A stretch of 64,000 bases of DNA from Stappia sp. MMSF_3263. GTDB taxonomy: Bacteria; Pseudomonadota; Alphaproteobacteria; Rhizobiales; Stappiaceae. The notes beneath the pieces are model-generated. The model was not told the DNA's origin and did no database searches. It worked only from the letters and a program-made list of their open reading frames with translations. Each line of letters begins with the position of its first letter. Position 1 is the stretch's first letter. This document shows, one piece after another, positions 26,173 through 34,708 of this stretch. The stretch is from contig NZ_JASHIK010000003.1 of NCBI RefSeq assembly GCF_030733745.1, forward strand, positions 1-64,000, written 5' to 3'. The translations under genes and the position numbers were made by a program.

Positions 26173-27909
26173 ATGTCGTCCGAAGCCAAGGAAGCTGCCG
26201 CCGTGCCGAGACATCCCCGCAACATTCTCTTCGTCATGTATGACCAGCTGCGCTTCGATTATCTCGGCTGCGCCGGACACCCGCATCTTGCGACGCCGAA
26301 TTTCGACCGGCTGGCGGCGATGGGGGTCCGTTTCACGAACGCCTATGTCCAGTCGCCGATCTGCGGCGCCTCGCGGATGAGCTTCTACACCGGCCGCTAT
26401 GTGCAGTCGCATGGCGCCGCCTGGAACAATTATCCGCTGAAGGCGGGCGAGATGACGCTCGGCGACCACCTGCGCGAACGCGGCATGGACGCGGTGCTGA
26501 TCGGCAAGACCCACATGAAGGTCGATGGCGCCGGCCTCGACCGGCTCGGCATTTCGCGTGAGGGTATTATCGGCGCGCGCATCGCCGAATGCGGCTTCGA
26601 CGCGCATGTGCGCGACGACGGGCTGTGGGCCGAAGGCCCGGACGGTCCTTACGACGCCAAGCCCTCGCCCTATAACGACTTTCTTCGTGCCAGGGGTTAT
26701 GCGCCGCGCAATCCCTGGCACGATCACGCCAACTCCGGCCTGTCGGAGGAGCTGGATGCGGACGGGCTCGGCGCGATCGAGAGCGGCTGGCTGATGCGCA
26801 ACGCGGCGGAGCCGGCGAACGTCCGCGAGGAGGACAGCGAGACGCCCTGGTTGACCGACCGGGCGCTGGAATTCATGGCGAGCCGCGCCACAAGCCGCCG
26901 CGCGGTGCCCTGGCTCTGTCACCTCTCCTATATCAAGCCGCACTGGCCCTATATCGTTCCGGCTCCCTATCACGCCATGTACGGGCCGGAGCACGTGCTC
27001 CCCGCCTTGCGCGATCCGCGCGAGCGCGAGGATCCCAATCCGGTCCATGCCGCCTTCATGGCCTCGCGCGTGTCGCGCAGTTTTTCCCGGGACGAGGTAC
27101 GGGAGGCCGCGATCCCCGCCTATATGGGCCTTGTCCGGCAATGCGACGATCATTTCGGCCGGTTGCTCGACCATCTGCAGGAGACCGGCGCCCTTGAGGA
27201 GACGATGATCGTCGTCACCTCCGATCACGGTGACTATCTCGGCGATCACTGGATGGGCGAGAAGGACCTGTTCCACGAGCCCTCGGTCAAGGTGCCGCTG
27301 ATCGTCTACGACCCTTCGCAGGCCGCCGACGCCACGCGCGGCACGACCTGCAACGCGCTGGTCGAGGCGATTGATCTTGCCGCGACCTTTGTCGAGGTCG
27401 CGGATGACGGCACCCGGGACTCTCCCTCGCACATTCTTGAGGGGCGCTCGCTCCGGCCCTTCCTGCATGACAAGAAGCCTGCCGACTGGCGCAAGGCGGC
27501 GATCAGCGAATACGACTATTCCTGTACGCCGATGGCCGACCGGCTCGGCGTCTGCGTGAAGGATGCGCGCCTCTTCATGGTGTTTGACGGGCGCTACAAG
27601 CTGATCCACGCGGAAGGCGGCCTGCCGCCGATGCTGTTCGACCTGGAAAGCGATCCGCGGGAGTTCAACGACCTCGGTCGCGATCCGGCCCATGCCGGGG
27701 AAGTCGCCCGGCTGCGCGCCCTGCTGTCCGACTGGGCGCTGCGCCTCAGCCAGCGGACCACGGTCTCCGACGCGGCCATTCTGGCAAGGCGGCGCGGGAC
27801 TGGCGGCAACACCGGCGTGCTGATCGGGGTCTATGACGAGGCGGACGCGAACGCCGAGGAGTTGGCCGTCTATTCCGGCCGGGCGCCGCGCATTGCCCCG
27901 GACGGGTAG
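26173..27909 (+). CDS. Sulfatase-superfamily hydrolase, phosphonate monoester hydrolase-like
   Basis: A 578-residue alkaline-phosphatase/sulfatase-fold hydrolase. ICGASR provides Cys64 in a C-x-A-x-R context, the formylglycine modification site. Metal residues lie in ILFVMYDQLR (Asp24) and VVTSDHGDYLGDH. The middle block KPHWPYIVPAPYHAMYG matches, as I recall, the phosphonate monoester hydrolases of Rhizobium and Burkholderia better than choline sulfatases. It may cleave sulfate, phosphate or phosphonate diesters. No signal peptide is seen, so it is cytosolic and acts after uptake. The start is taken at ATG 26173; TTG 26077 and GTG 26164 are in frame. Its last 40 bp overlap the convergent nagA. 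Confidence 0.85.
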   Translation: MSSEAKEAAAVPRHPRNILFVMYDQLRFDYLGCAGHPHLATPNFDRLAAMGVRFTNAYVQSPICGASRMSFYTGRYVQSHGAAWNNYPLKAGEMTLGDHLRERGMDAVLIGKTHMKVDGAGLDRLGISREGIIGARIAECGFDAHVRDDGLWAEGPDGPYDAKPSPYNDFLRARGYAPRNPWHDHANSGLSEELDADGLGAIESGWLMRNAAEPANVREEDSETPWLTDRALEFMASRATSRRAVPWLCHLSYIKPHWPYIVPAPYHAMYGPEHVLPALRDPREREDPNPVHAAFMASRVSRSFSRDEVREAAIPAYMGLVRQCDDHFGRLLDHLQETGALEETMIVVTSDHGDYLGDHWMGEKDLFHEPSVKVPLIVYDPSQAADATRGTTCNALVEAIDLAATFVEVADDGTRDSPSHILEGRSLRPFLHDKKPADWRKAAISEYDYSCTPMADRLGVCVKDARLFMVFDGRYKLIHAEGGLPPMLFDLESDPREFNDLGRDPAHAGEVARLRALLSDWALRLSQRTTVSDAAILARRRGTGGNTGVLIGVYDEADANAEELAVYSGRAPRIAPDG

Positions 27910-29069
27910 AACCGGCTGCCGCCGATCCAGGTGGCGCGCACCTTGAGAGTTTCGTCCAGCTCGACGATATCCGCGTCGTGACCTGGCGCCAAGCGACCCT
28001 TGCGCTGGGCCGCGTCGATCGCCTCGGCCGGGTAGAGCGAGGCCATGCGCAGGGCTTCCTCAAGGGGCACGCCGAGCCCTGCCACCAGGCGCGCGACCGA
28101 TGCGGCCATGTCGATATCCGCTCCCGCCAAGGTTCCGTCGGCAAGCGTCAGCCGGCCGATGCCGTCCGCACCCCGCCGGCGGGTGATCTCGCGGCCGTTG
28201 AGGGAGAAACCCTCCGCCTCGGTGCCGAGCGGCGCCATCGCGTCGGTGACCAGGAATATCCGCCCTGGTCCGGCCTTGGCCCTGAGCGCCAGGGAGGCGA
28301 CCGGGTCGGCGACATGGATGCCGTCGGCGATCAGCCCGGCGGAGAGGCCGGGCAGGGCGAGCGCCGCGCCGGCAAGGCCCGGGGCGCGGTGCCCGAGCGG
28401 GCTCATCGCGTTGAAGAGGTGGGTGACGAGCCGCGCGCCGGCCTGCGCATAGGCGCATGCCGTGTCGAAATCGCAGTCGCTGTGACCGAGGCTGACGCGG
28501 ATGCCGGCCCGGGCGAGCCGGCCGACCTGTTCGGCCGAGACGCTTTCCGGCGCCAGCGTCACCAGGAGCACCGGCAGCAGCCGGGCCGCGTCGACAAGCG
28601 CGTCGAGATCCGCTTCCTGCATCGGCCTGATCAGACGCGCGTCATGGGCGCCCTTGCGTGCGAGGGACAGATGCGGCCCTTCCAGGTGCAGGCCGAGGCA
28701 GCCGGGCACAGAACGGCTGGCTCCGGTGGCGGCGCGGATGGCCCGCGCGGTGATTTCCGGCGTGTCGGTGATCAGGGTCGGCAGCATCGAGGTGGTGCCG
28801 AAGGCGTGATGCGCCCCGGCAATGCGGGCGATGGTGTCATGGTCGGGGGCATCGTTGAACTGGCAGCCGCCGCCGCCATTGACCTGCAGGTCGACGAAGC
28901 CGGGCGCGAGGATCCGTCCACGCGCCTCCACCAGGCGGGCGGATGCGGGCACGTCCCCGCGCGGTACGATGCCGGCCACATGGGCGCCCTCGATGAGCAC
29001 CGCGGCATCGTCATGCCAGCGTTCCGCGTCGAAGATCCGCGCGGCGGCAAGGGCTGTGAGTTCGGTCAT
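27870..29069 (-). CDS. nagA: N-acetylglucosamine-6-phosphate deacetylase
   Basis: A 399-residue amidohydrolase-fold NagA that removes acetate from GlcNAc-6-phosphate. Metal and substrate blocks are VDLQVNGGGG, GLHLEGPHLS, GHSDCDFD, VTHLFNAMSPLGHR, LIADGIHV and VTDAMAPLG. The ATG at 29069 fits the usual N-terminus. It lies 95 bp downstream of a sugar kinase gene and is last in a phaZ-nagK-nagA run. Its 3' end overlaps the sulfatase-like gene by 40 bp in the opposite direction. No glucosamine-6-phosphate deaminase gene is present. Confidence 0.93.
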   Translation of the reverse strand: MTELTALAAARIFDAERWHDDAAVLIEGAHVAGIVPRGDVPASARLVEARGRILAPGFVDLQVNGGGGCQFNDAPDHDTIARIAGAHHAFGTTSMLPTLITDTPEITARAIRAATGASRSVPGCLGLHLEGPHLSLARKGAHDARLIRPMQEADLDALVDAARLLPVLLVTLAPESVSAEQVGRLARAGIRVSLGHSDCDFDTACAYAQAGARLVTHLFNAMSPLGHRAPGLAGAALALPGLSAGLIADGIHVADPVASLALRAKAGPGRIFLVTDAMAPLGTEAEGFSLNGREITRRRGADGIGRLTLADGTLAGADIDMAASVARLVAGLGVPLEEALRMASLYPAEAIDAAQRKGRLAPGHDADIVELDETLKVRATWIGGSRFYPSGAMRGARPE

Positions 29070-29164
29070 CCGCGCTGCGATCCTCCGGGCGGCCTGCTGA
29101 AGACAGCGTGCCCCGCCTTCATGCGCCAGCCGGCGCGTCCGCGCAAGCCGCGCTGGGCGCAGGC

Positions 29165-30037
29165 TCAGCGTCTCGCGAAGGTCCGCACGGCGAGACGGAC
29201 CGCGCCGTCGAGCGCATCGCCCTGCGGCTCCGACAGCCGGTCGCGCAGGCCAGCGGCAAGGTGGCGGCCGTAAAGCGGCGCGAGACCGCCCATCAGGACG
29301 ATGCGCGGACACCCCGGCCAGTCGAGGTGCGCGATCATCTCGCAAATATCCGCTAAAGCGGCCTGCAGAAGCCCGATCGCGTTCGGATCGCCGGTATCCG
29401 CCGCGTCGAAGACCTGCGGCGCGAAACGGCCGAAATCGGCGGGCCGGGCGGCTCCGGCAAAGGCCACCATCTGCGCGGGATCGTCGTCGAAGGCGGAAAG
29501 CAGCGCCCGTGACAGGGGGCCGTGCGGGCGCATGCCGTCGCGGGCCAGCAGCGCCGTCCGCAAGGCCTCCCGTCCAAGCCGCGCGCCGCCGCCCTGGTCG
29601 GCCAGATGCAGGCCCCAGCCGCCGACGCTGCGGATTTCGTCGCCGCGCCGGGCCAGAAAGGCGGAGCCGGTGCCCAGGATCGCCATGATGCCGTCACCGG
29701 GCCCCAGCGCGCCTTCCAGCGCGATTTCGGCATCGCCGGTGAGTTCCATGCGGGAAAACGGGAGGTCGCCGAGAAGCGTCCGGGCCGTTGCCGCCGCCTG
29801 CCGGGCGCCGGCAAGTCCCAGCAGGGCGGCGCAATCGCGGATCGTGTCCGCCGGCAATCCGGCATCGGCAACCGCCGCCTGCGCGGCGGCCGCGATGCTG
29901 GCTCCGGCCTCGCCCGGGTCGGTGGCGATGTTGGCGGGCCCTGCCCGGCCCCGGGCAAGGATGCGGCCGTCGCGCGTCGCCAGGGCGGCCCGGCAGGTGC
30001 TGCCGCCGCCGTCGACGGCGATCAGGTAACCGCCCAT
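29165..30037 (-). CDS. BadF/BadG-type ATPase, probable N-acetylglucosamine kinase
   Basis: A 290-residue ASKHA-fold kinase of the BadF/BadG/BcrA/BcrD group. The phosphate-1 loop AVDGGGSTCRAAL and the adenosine-side ILGTGSAF are in place, and DQGGGARLGREAL is typical of eukaryotic-like GlcNAc kinases. With NagA just downstream, phosphorylation of N-acetylglucosamine (or N-acetylmuramate-derived sugar) is the best guess. The gene starts 11 bp after the phaZ stop, so the two are likely co-transcribed. That would provide GlcNAc-6-phosphate without a phosphotransferase system. Confidence 0.83.
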   Translation of the reverse strand: MGGYLIAVDGGGSTCRAALATRDGRILARGRAGPANIATDPGEAGASIAAAAQAAVADAGLPADTIRDCAALLGLAGARQAAATARTLLGDLPFSRMELTGDAEIALEGALGPGDGIMAILGTGSAFLARRGDEIRSVGGWGLHLADQGGGARLGREALRTALLARDGMRPHGPLSRALLSAFDDDPAQMVAFAGAARPADFGRFAPQVFDAADTGDPNAIGLLQAALADICEMIAHLDWPGCPRIVLMGGLAPLYGRHLAAGLRDRLSEPQGDALDGAVRLAVRTFARR

Positions 30038-30048
30038 GGCCCGCGTCG

Positions 30049-31614
30049 TCAGGAAGCGGTCGGCTGCGCGGCGAGGCCGCGGGCCTGCTCGATCCAACCG
30101 TCGCGGTCGATCCGGCCGCGGAAGTCGAGGCGGCTGTCCAGGGCGGCGATCTGGACGTCGGTCAGCGCCGCGATCTGCCAGAAGTGGAAGATACCGGCGC
30201 CATTGAGCGCCGTCTGCAGCTTCGGGCCGACGCCGGTGATCGCCGTCAGGTCGTCGGCGACGCCGCGCGGTCTGGCGAGCAGCACCTCGGCCAGCGGATC
30301 GGATGCCTTTGCGGCCTTTGCGGCGGGCTTGCGCGCCTCCGCCACGGGAGCGTCGGCGGCCGCGGCCTTCGGCGCGTTCTCCGGGCGCGTCCAGTGGGTG
30401 CGCATGAAGTCGAGAATGCGCGGTGCGATCTCGGAGCGGAAGCGCGAGCCGTTGAAGACGCCGTAGTGGCCGACGTCGGGCTGCATGTAATGGGCCTGCA
30501 TGTCCGGCCCCAGGCCCGTGCAAAGGTCGTGGGCGGCGCGGGTCTGGCCACGACCGGTGATGTCGTCCTTCTCGCCCTCGATGGTGAGAAGCGCGGTGCG
30601 CCGGATGGCGCCGCAATCGACGAGCTCGTCGCGGTGACGGAACGTGCCGCGCGCCAGCGCATGCTGGATGAACACCGTGTCGACGGTCTGCAGGTAGAAC
30701 TCCGCCGTCAGGTCCATGACCGCCAGATACTCGTCATAGAAATCGCGGTGCTTCTCGGCGCTGTCCCCGTCATTGGTGACGAGATGCTGGAAGAATTCGT
30801 GATGGGCGCTGACATGCCGGTCGAGGTTCATGCTCATGAAGCCGGACAGCTGCAGGAAGCCGGGATAGACGTCGCGCATGAAGCCGGGCTGCGGGAACGG
30901 CACCTTCATGATGACGTTGCGCTCGAACCACTCGATGCTCTTGTGTTCGGCGAGATCGTTGACGGCGGTGGGGTTGATGCGGGTGTCGATCGGCCCGCCC
31001 ATCAGCGTCAGGCTGGCGGGGGCGAAGGGATCGTCATGAGCCTCCATGACGGCGGCCGCGGCAAGCGCGGGCACCGACGGCTGGCAGACCGCCATCACAT
31101 GGGTGTCCGGGCCGAGGAAATGCAGCATCTCGATCAGGTAGTCGATGTAGTCGTCGAGATCGAAGCGGCCTTCCGTGAGCGGAACCATGCGCGCGTCGAT
31201 CCAGTCTGTGATGTAGATGTCCGCGCCGGGCAGCAGCGTCTCGACCGTGCCGCGCAGCAGCGTCGCATAGTGACCCGACATCGGCGCCACCATCAGGATT
31301 TTCGGATCCTTGCGCTGCTTCGCGCCGAGCTTGCGGTCGAAATGCAGAAGGTTGCAGAACGGCTTGCTCCAGACGATTTCCTCGCGCACAGGGACCTTGA
31401 CGCCGCTGACCGTTGTCTGGCCGAGGCCGAACTCCGGCTTGCCGTAACGCCGCGTCATCCGCTCGATGAGCTCGCATCCGGCGGCCATCGAGCGTCCGAA
31501 CGGCGTATGCGTCAGCGGGTTCAGGGGGTTCTGGAAATAGAGCCGCGTCATGTCGGCAGTGGCCCGTACCGGACTCATTGCCGCATGGTTGAATTCATAG
31601 ACCTGGTAGAACAC
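30049..31614 (-). CDS. phaZ: Intracellular poly(3-hydroxybutyrate) depolymerase with C-terminal HhH domain
   Basis: A 521-residue protein. Residues 1-424 form an intracellular PHB depolymerase with the VCQPSVPALAA lipase-like box (Cys177 as nucleophile) and ITDWIDARMVPL. After an Ala/Lys-rich linker (about 425-451), residues 452-521 form a helix-hairpin-helix domain (ITGVGPKLQTALNGAG, RLDFRGRIDRDGWIEQA). Ordinary PhaZ proteins end near residue 420. The same HhH module forms C-terminal extensions in Rhizobiales ribosomal protein L21. The GTG at 31614 matches the usual M-FYQVYEFNHA start. Any role of the HhH part, such as nucleoid or granule attachment, is inference. Confidence 0.88.
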   Translation of the reverse strand: MFYQVYEFNHAAMSPVRATADMTRLYFQNPLNPLTHTPFGRSMAAGCELIERMTRRYGKPEFGLGQTTVSGVKVPVREEIVWSKPFCNLLHFDRKLGAKQRKDPKILMVAPMSGHYATLLRGTVETLLPGADIYITDWIDARMVPLTEGRFDLDDYIDYLIEMLHFLGPDTHVMAVCQPSVPALAAAAVMEAHDDPFAPASLTLMGGPIDTRINPTAVNDLAEHKSIEWFERNVIMKVPFPQPGFMRDVYPGFLQLSGFMSMNLDRHVSAHHEFFQHLVTNDGDSAEKHRDFYDEYLAVMDLTAEFYLQTVDTVFIQHALARGTFRHRDELVDCGAIRRTALLTIEGEKDDITGRGQTRAAHDLCTGLGPDMQAHYMQPDVGHYGVFNGSRFRSEIAPRILDFMRTHWTRPENAPKAAAADAPVAEARKPAAKAAKASDPLAEVLLARPRGVADDLTAITGVGPKLQTALNGAGIFHFWQIAALTDVQIAALDSRLDFRGRIDRDGWIEQARGLAAQPTAS

Positions 31615-31664
31615 GTGACCGACCTCGCAGTCTGGCGGACGCGGCGCAACATCGCCCGCGCATT

Positions 31665-31681
31665 TTTTCGCATTGCAAAAA
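31665..31681. promoter_or_regulatory. Imperfect palindrome upstream of phaZ, possible PhaR site
   Basis: TTTTCGCATTGCAAAAA centred on GCA-T-TGC has one mismatch in eight arm positions and lies about 50-67 bp upstream of the phaZ start. GCA/TGC-containing palindromes in AT-rich flanks resemble sites described for the PHB regulator PhaR. No PhaR gene is in the window, so the assignment rests on position and motif only. Confidence 0.35.
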
Positions 31682-31727
31682 TAGTATGACAAAGATGTGC
31701 GTCGCATCAACCGATACGGAGGTCGAT

Positions 31728-31880
31728 ATGCCGCGGTGCGAAGAAGATGCCAGGGCATTTGTCACGAAAACAGATGGGATGAAGCCGGATGCAGGGACGA
31801 AAAGACCCGCCGCCACAGCGGCTTCCGGGCGCGGCTGCCGGAGGTCCGGAGCGACAGGTATGCGCAAAAGAACCAGGTAA
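31728..31880 (+). CDS. Possible small basic protein (50 residues)
   Basis: A short frame in the phaZ-hemW gap starts with ATG at 31728, preceded by GGAGG at a good 6-bp spacing. The product begins MPRCEEDARAFVTKTDGMKP and ends in a basic tail (SGATGMRKRTR). Acidic-then-basic charge layout and no hydrophobic segment suggest a soluble peptide. I do not recognise it. It is antisense to the phaZ promoter region, so it may also be chance; the ribosome site is the main support. Confidence 0.3.
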   Translation: MPRCEEDARAFVTKTDGMKPDAGTKRPAATAASGRGCRRSGATGMRKRTR

Positions 31881-31883
31881 AAA

Positions 31884-33047
31884 TTACGCCGCGAGATCGG
31901 CGACGACCGCGTCGAGCACCAGGAAACCGGCCGGTGTGGCCCGCATGCGCGTGTCGCTGAGTCGTTCCACCATGCCGTGCTCGACAAGGTCCGCCACCCG
32001 GCGCGGGTCGATCCGGCGGTCGGCGATCGCCTCGTAGCGGGCGAGATCGACGCCCTCGACGAGCCGCAGACCCATCAGCAGGTATTCATCACCCTGTTCT
32101 TCCTGGGTCAGGGCGAGATCCTCCACCGTGCCTTCGCCGCGCGCCTCGACCGCCGCAAGCCAGGTTTCGGGGTGGCGCTCGGTCGCGGTGGCGAACTTGC
32201 CGTTGCCGCCGCTGAGCCGGCCGTGCGCGCCTGGACCGACGCCGACATAATCGCCATAGCGCCAGTAGACGAGATTGTGCCTGCATTCGGCGCCGGGCAC
32301 CGCGTGGTTGGAGACCTCATAGGCCGGCATGCCGCGCCCGGCGCAGATGTCCTGGGTCAGGTCGTAGAGATCGGCGGCGGCGTCGACATCGGGAACCACC
32401 AGCTTGCCGGCCCGGTGCAGCTCGAAATAGGGCGTGCCCTGCTCGATGGTGAGCTGGTAGAGCGACAGGTGGTCGGCGGCAAGATCGATGGCCTCGTTCA
32501 GTTCCCGCCGCCAGGCCGCGCCATCCTGGCCCGGCCGTGCATAGATCAGGTCGAAGGAGATGCGCTCGAAGGTCGAGCGGGCGATACCGATCGCGGTCTT
32601 GGCCTGGGCAACGTCGTGCAGCCGGCCGAGGCGGCGCAGATCACCGTCGTTGAGCGCCTGCACGCCGAGCGACAACCGGTTGACGCCGGCCGCGCGGTAG
32701 CCGCGAAACCTGTCCGCCTCGACGGAGGACGGGTTGGCTTCCATCGAGACTTCCGCGTCCGGCGCCACGCTCCACAAGCCTGCGATCGCATCGAGCACGC
32801 GGCCGACGGTTGCCGGATCCATCAAGGACGGCGTGCCGCCGCCCAGAAAGATCGAATCGACGCGGCGTCCCCGCGTGCGGGCCGCGAAATGGGAAAGCTC
32901 GCGCTCGAAGGCAGCGGCAAAACGAGGCTGGTCGACGCCGGCGTGACGGACATGGCTGTTGAAGTCGCAATACGGACACTTGGCCTCGCAGAAGGGCCAG
33001 TGCACATAGATGCCGAAACCGCCGTCAACCTTCGCCGTATCAGCCAT
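31884..33047 (-). CDS. hemW: Heme chaperone / radical SAM protein HemW
   Basis: A 387-residue radical SAM protein of the HemW group, formerly taken for anaerobic coproporphyrinogen oxidase. CEAKCPYC near the N-terminus binds the [4Fe-4S] cluster, and the extra F/Y-C-D-F that follows is typical of HemW. FLGGGTPSLM, VSMEANPSSVE and LSLGVQALND are the conserved core blocks. Its start overlaps the rdgB stop by one base (TGATG), so translation is coupled. It is third in the leftward rph-rdgB-hemW operon. Confidence 0.93.
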   Translation of the reverse strand: MADTAKVDGGFGIYVHWPFCEAKCPYCDFNSHVRHAGVDQPRFAAAFERELSHFAARTRGRRVDSIFLGGGTPSLMDPATVGRVLDAIAGLWSVAPDAEVSMEANPSSVEADRFRGYRAAGVNRLSLGVQALNDGDLRRLGRLHDVAQAKTAIGIARSTFERISFDLIYARPGQDGAAWRRELNEAIDLAADHLSLYQLTIEQGTPYFELHRAGKLVVPDVDAAADLYDLTQDICAGRGMPAYEVSNHAVPGAECRHNLVYWRYGDYVGVGPGAHGRLSGGNGKFATATERHPETWLAAVEARGEGTVEDLALTQEEQGDEYLLMGLRLVEGVDLARYEAIADRRIDPRRVADLVEHGMVERLSDTRMRATPAGFLVLDAVVADLAA

Positions 33048-33688
33048 CACCCCTCCAGGCACCGTGCCGAAAAGTCCGCGAAAGCGAGGGCGCGGTGCGA
33101 CATGCCCTGCTTTTCCGCCGTCGGCATCTCGCCGAATGTGCGGCTCTCGCCGTCCGGCTGGAACATCGGGTCGTAGCCGAAGCCTCCGCTTCCGCGCGGC
33201 GGCCACACGGCTGTTCCATCGACCTCGCCACGGAACATCTCGACATGCCCGTCCGGCCAGGCGAGGCAGAGCACCGCGACGAAGGAAGACCGGCGGTTTT
33301 CGGGCGCGGTGGCGCCGGCCGCCTGGAGCTTTTCCTCGATGGTGCGCATCGCCATGGCGAAATCCTTCTCCGGACCCGCCCATCGGGCCGAATAGACGCC
33401 GGGATCGCCGTCGAGCGCGGCAACACAGAAACCGCTGTCGTCGGCAAGCGCGGGCAGTCCCGAGACCTCGGCCGCGGCCCGCGCCTTCAATTCCGCATTG
33501 GCCTCGAAGGTCGTTCCGGTTTCTTCCGGCTCCGGCAGGTCGAGACTGCCGGCCGAAACGACATCATAGCCGAACGGTGCCATCAGCGCGTCGAACTCGC
33601 GCAGCTTGCCGGGATTGTGGCTGGCCAGCACAATACGGCCCGGCGCCAGCCGGCGCGGCACTTGGGTGGATGCGGGCGTGTCGGTCAT
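33047..33688 (-). CDS. rdgB: Non-canonical purine NTP pyrophosphatase RdgB
   Basis: A 213-residue HAM1-type pyrophosphatase that hydrolyses dITP and XTP to prevent mutagenic incorporation. The phosphate-binding start [53 protein letters not shown] and [13 protein letters not shown] are all present. The ATG at 33688 is the family's normal start. It is seven bases after the rph stop and overlaps hemW by one base. The rph-rdgB-hemW order is common in Rhizobiales. Confidence 0.95.
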   Translation of the reverse strand: MTDTPASTQVPRRLAPGRIVLASHNPGKLREFDALMAPFGYDVVSAGSLDLPEPEETGTTFEANAELKARAAAEVSGLPALADDSGFCVAALDGDPGVYSARWAGPEKDFAMAMRTIEEKLQAAGATAPENRRSSFVAVLCLAWPDGHVEMFRGEVDGTAVWPPRGSGGFGYDPMFQPDGESRTFGEMPTAEKQGMSHRALAFADFSARCLEG

Positions 33689-33695
33689 GCGCGTC

Positions 33696-34409
33696 TCACA
33701 GGATGGCCAGCTTCTGCAGGTCGACCAGCTGGCCGATACCCGCCTTGGCAAGGCCGAGAAGCTGGGCGAATTCCTCCTCGGTGAAGGGCGTGCCCTCGGC
33801 CGTGCCCTGGATCTCGACAATGCCGCCGGCTCCGGTCATGACGAAATTGGAGTCCGTCTCGGCTTCCGAATCCTCCGCGTAGTCGAGGTCGAGAACGGCC
33901 TGCCCGCCGTGAATGCCGCAGGATATGGCGGCGACATGATCCCTGAGCACCGGTTTGGTGACCATGTCGCGCGCGCGCATCCAGGCGATGCAGTCATGCA
34001 GCGCGACCCAGGCGCCGGTGATCGCGGCGGTTCGCGTGCCGCCATCGGCCTGGATGACGTCGCAATCGACCGAGATCTGGCGCTCGCCGAGTGCCGTCAG
34101 GTCGACCACGGCGCGCAGCGACCGGCCGATCAGGCGCTGGATCTCCTGGGTGCGTCCCGACTGCTTGCCGGCCGAGGCCTCGCGGCGCATGCGCTCGCCG
34201 GTGGCGCGCGGCAGCATGCCGTATTCCGCCGTCACCCAGCCGCGCCCCTGGCCTCGCAGCCAGGGCGGAATGCGCTCCTCGAGACTGGCCGTGCACAACA
34301 CATGGGTGTCGCCGAACTTGACCAGGCATGAGCCTTCCGCGTGTTTGGAAACGCTCCGCTCCAGCGTCACGGCGCGCAACTCGTCGGCTGCGCGTTTGGA
34401 TGGCCGCAT
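33696..34409 (-). CDS. rph: Ribonuclease PH
   Basis: A 237-residue phosphorolytic exoribonuclease that trims tRNA 3' ends. [12 protein letters not shown] at the start, [19 protein letters not shown] and [20 protein letters not shown] with the phosphate-binding arginine are diagnostic. The ATG at 34409 fits. It is divergent from hrcA over about 300 bp and heads the rph-rdgB-hemW operon. Confidence 0.95.
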   Translation of the reverse strand: MRPSKRAADELRAVTLERSVSKHAEGSCLVKFGDTHVLCTASLEERIPPWLRGQGRGWVTAEYGMLPRATGERMRREASAGKQSGRTQEIQRLIGRSLRAVVDLTALGERQISVDCDVIQADGGTRTAAITGAWVALHDCIAWMRARDMVTKPVLRDHVAAISCGIHGGQAVLDLDYAEDSEAETDSNFVMTGAGGIVEIQGTAEGTPFTEEEFAQLLGLAKAGIGQLVDLQKLAIL

Positions 34410-34708
34410 GTCGATCCCCTTCAAGCCGGTCCCGCAGGGGCGCTGTGCCCGTGCTCCTGTCTGGCGTCCCTCTTAATCCAAGATGGGGCCGGAATGAAAT
34501 GCCTGTCTGAGCTTTCTCGAACCGCGGGACGCAATGGTGCGCGTCGCGATGGTGTGTTTGCGGTGGGCAATCGCGGCGAAGACGCACTATATTCGCCGCG
34601 AGGGGCGAAGCTGCTCGCCCGATTATCCGCGGTCATGACGAAATCCGCCCATGGCCGGCAGCGGCGACGCAAGAGGAAAGACATGCAAGAGGACCGGGGA
34701 CCGCAAGC

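Noticed and set aside
34557-34593. RpoH-like promoter (TTTG ... ACTATAT) before hrcA
   Set aside because: The spacer is about 25 nt, too long for a sigma-32 promoter; no CIRCE element was found either.
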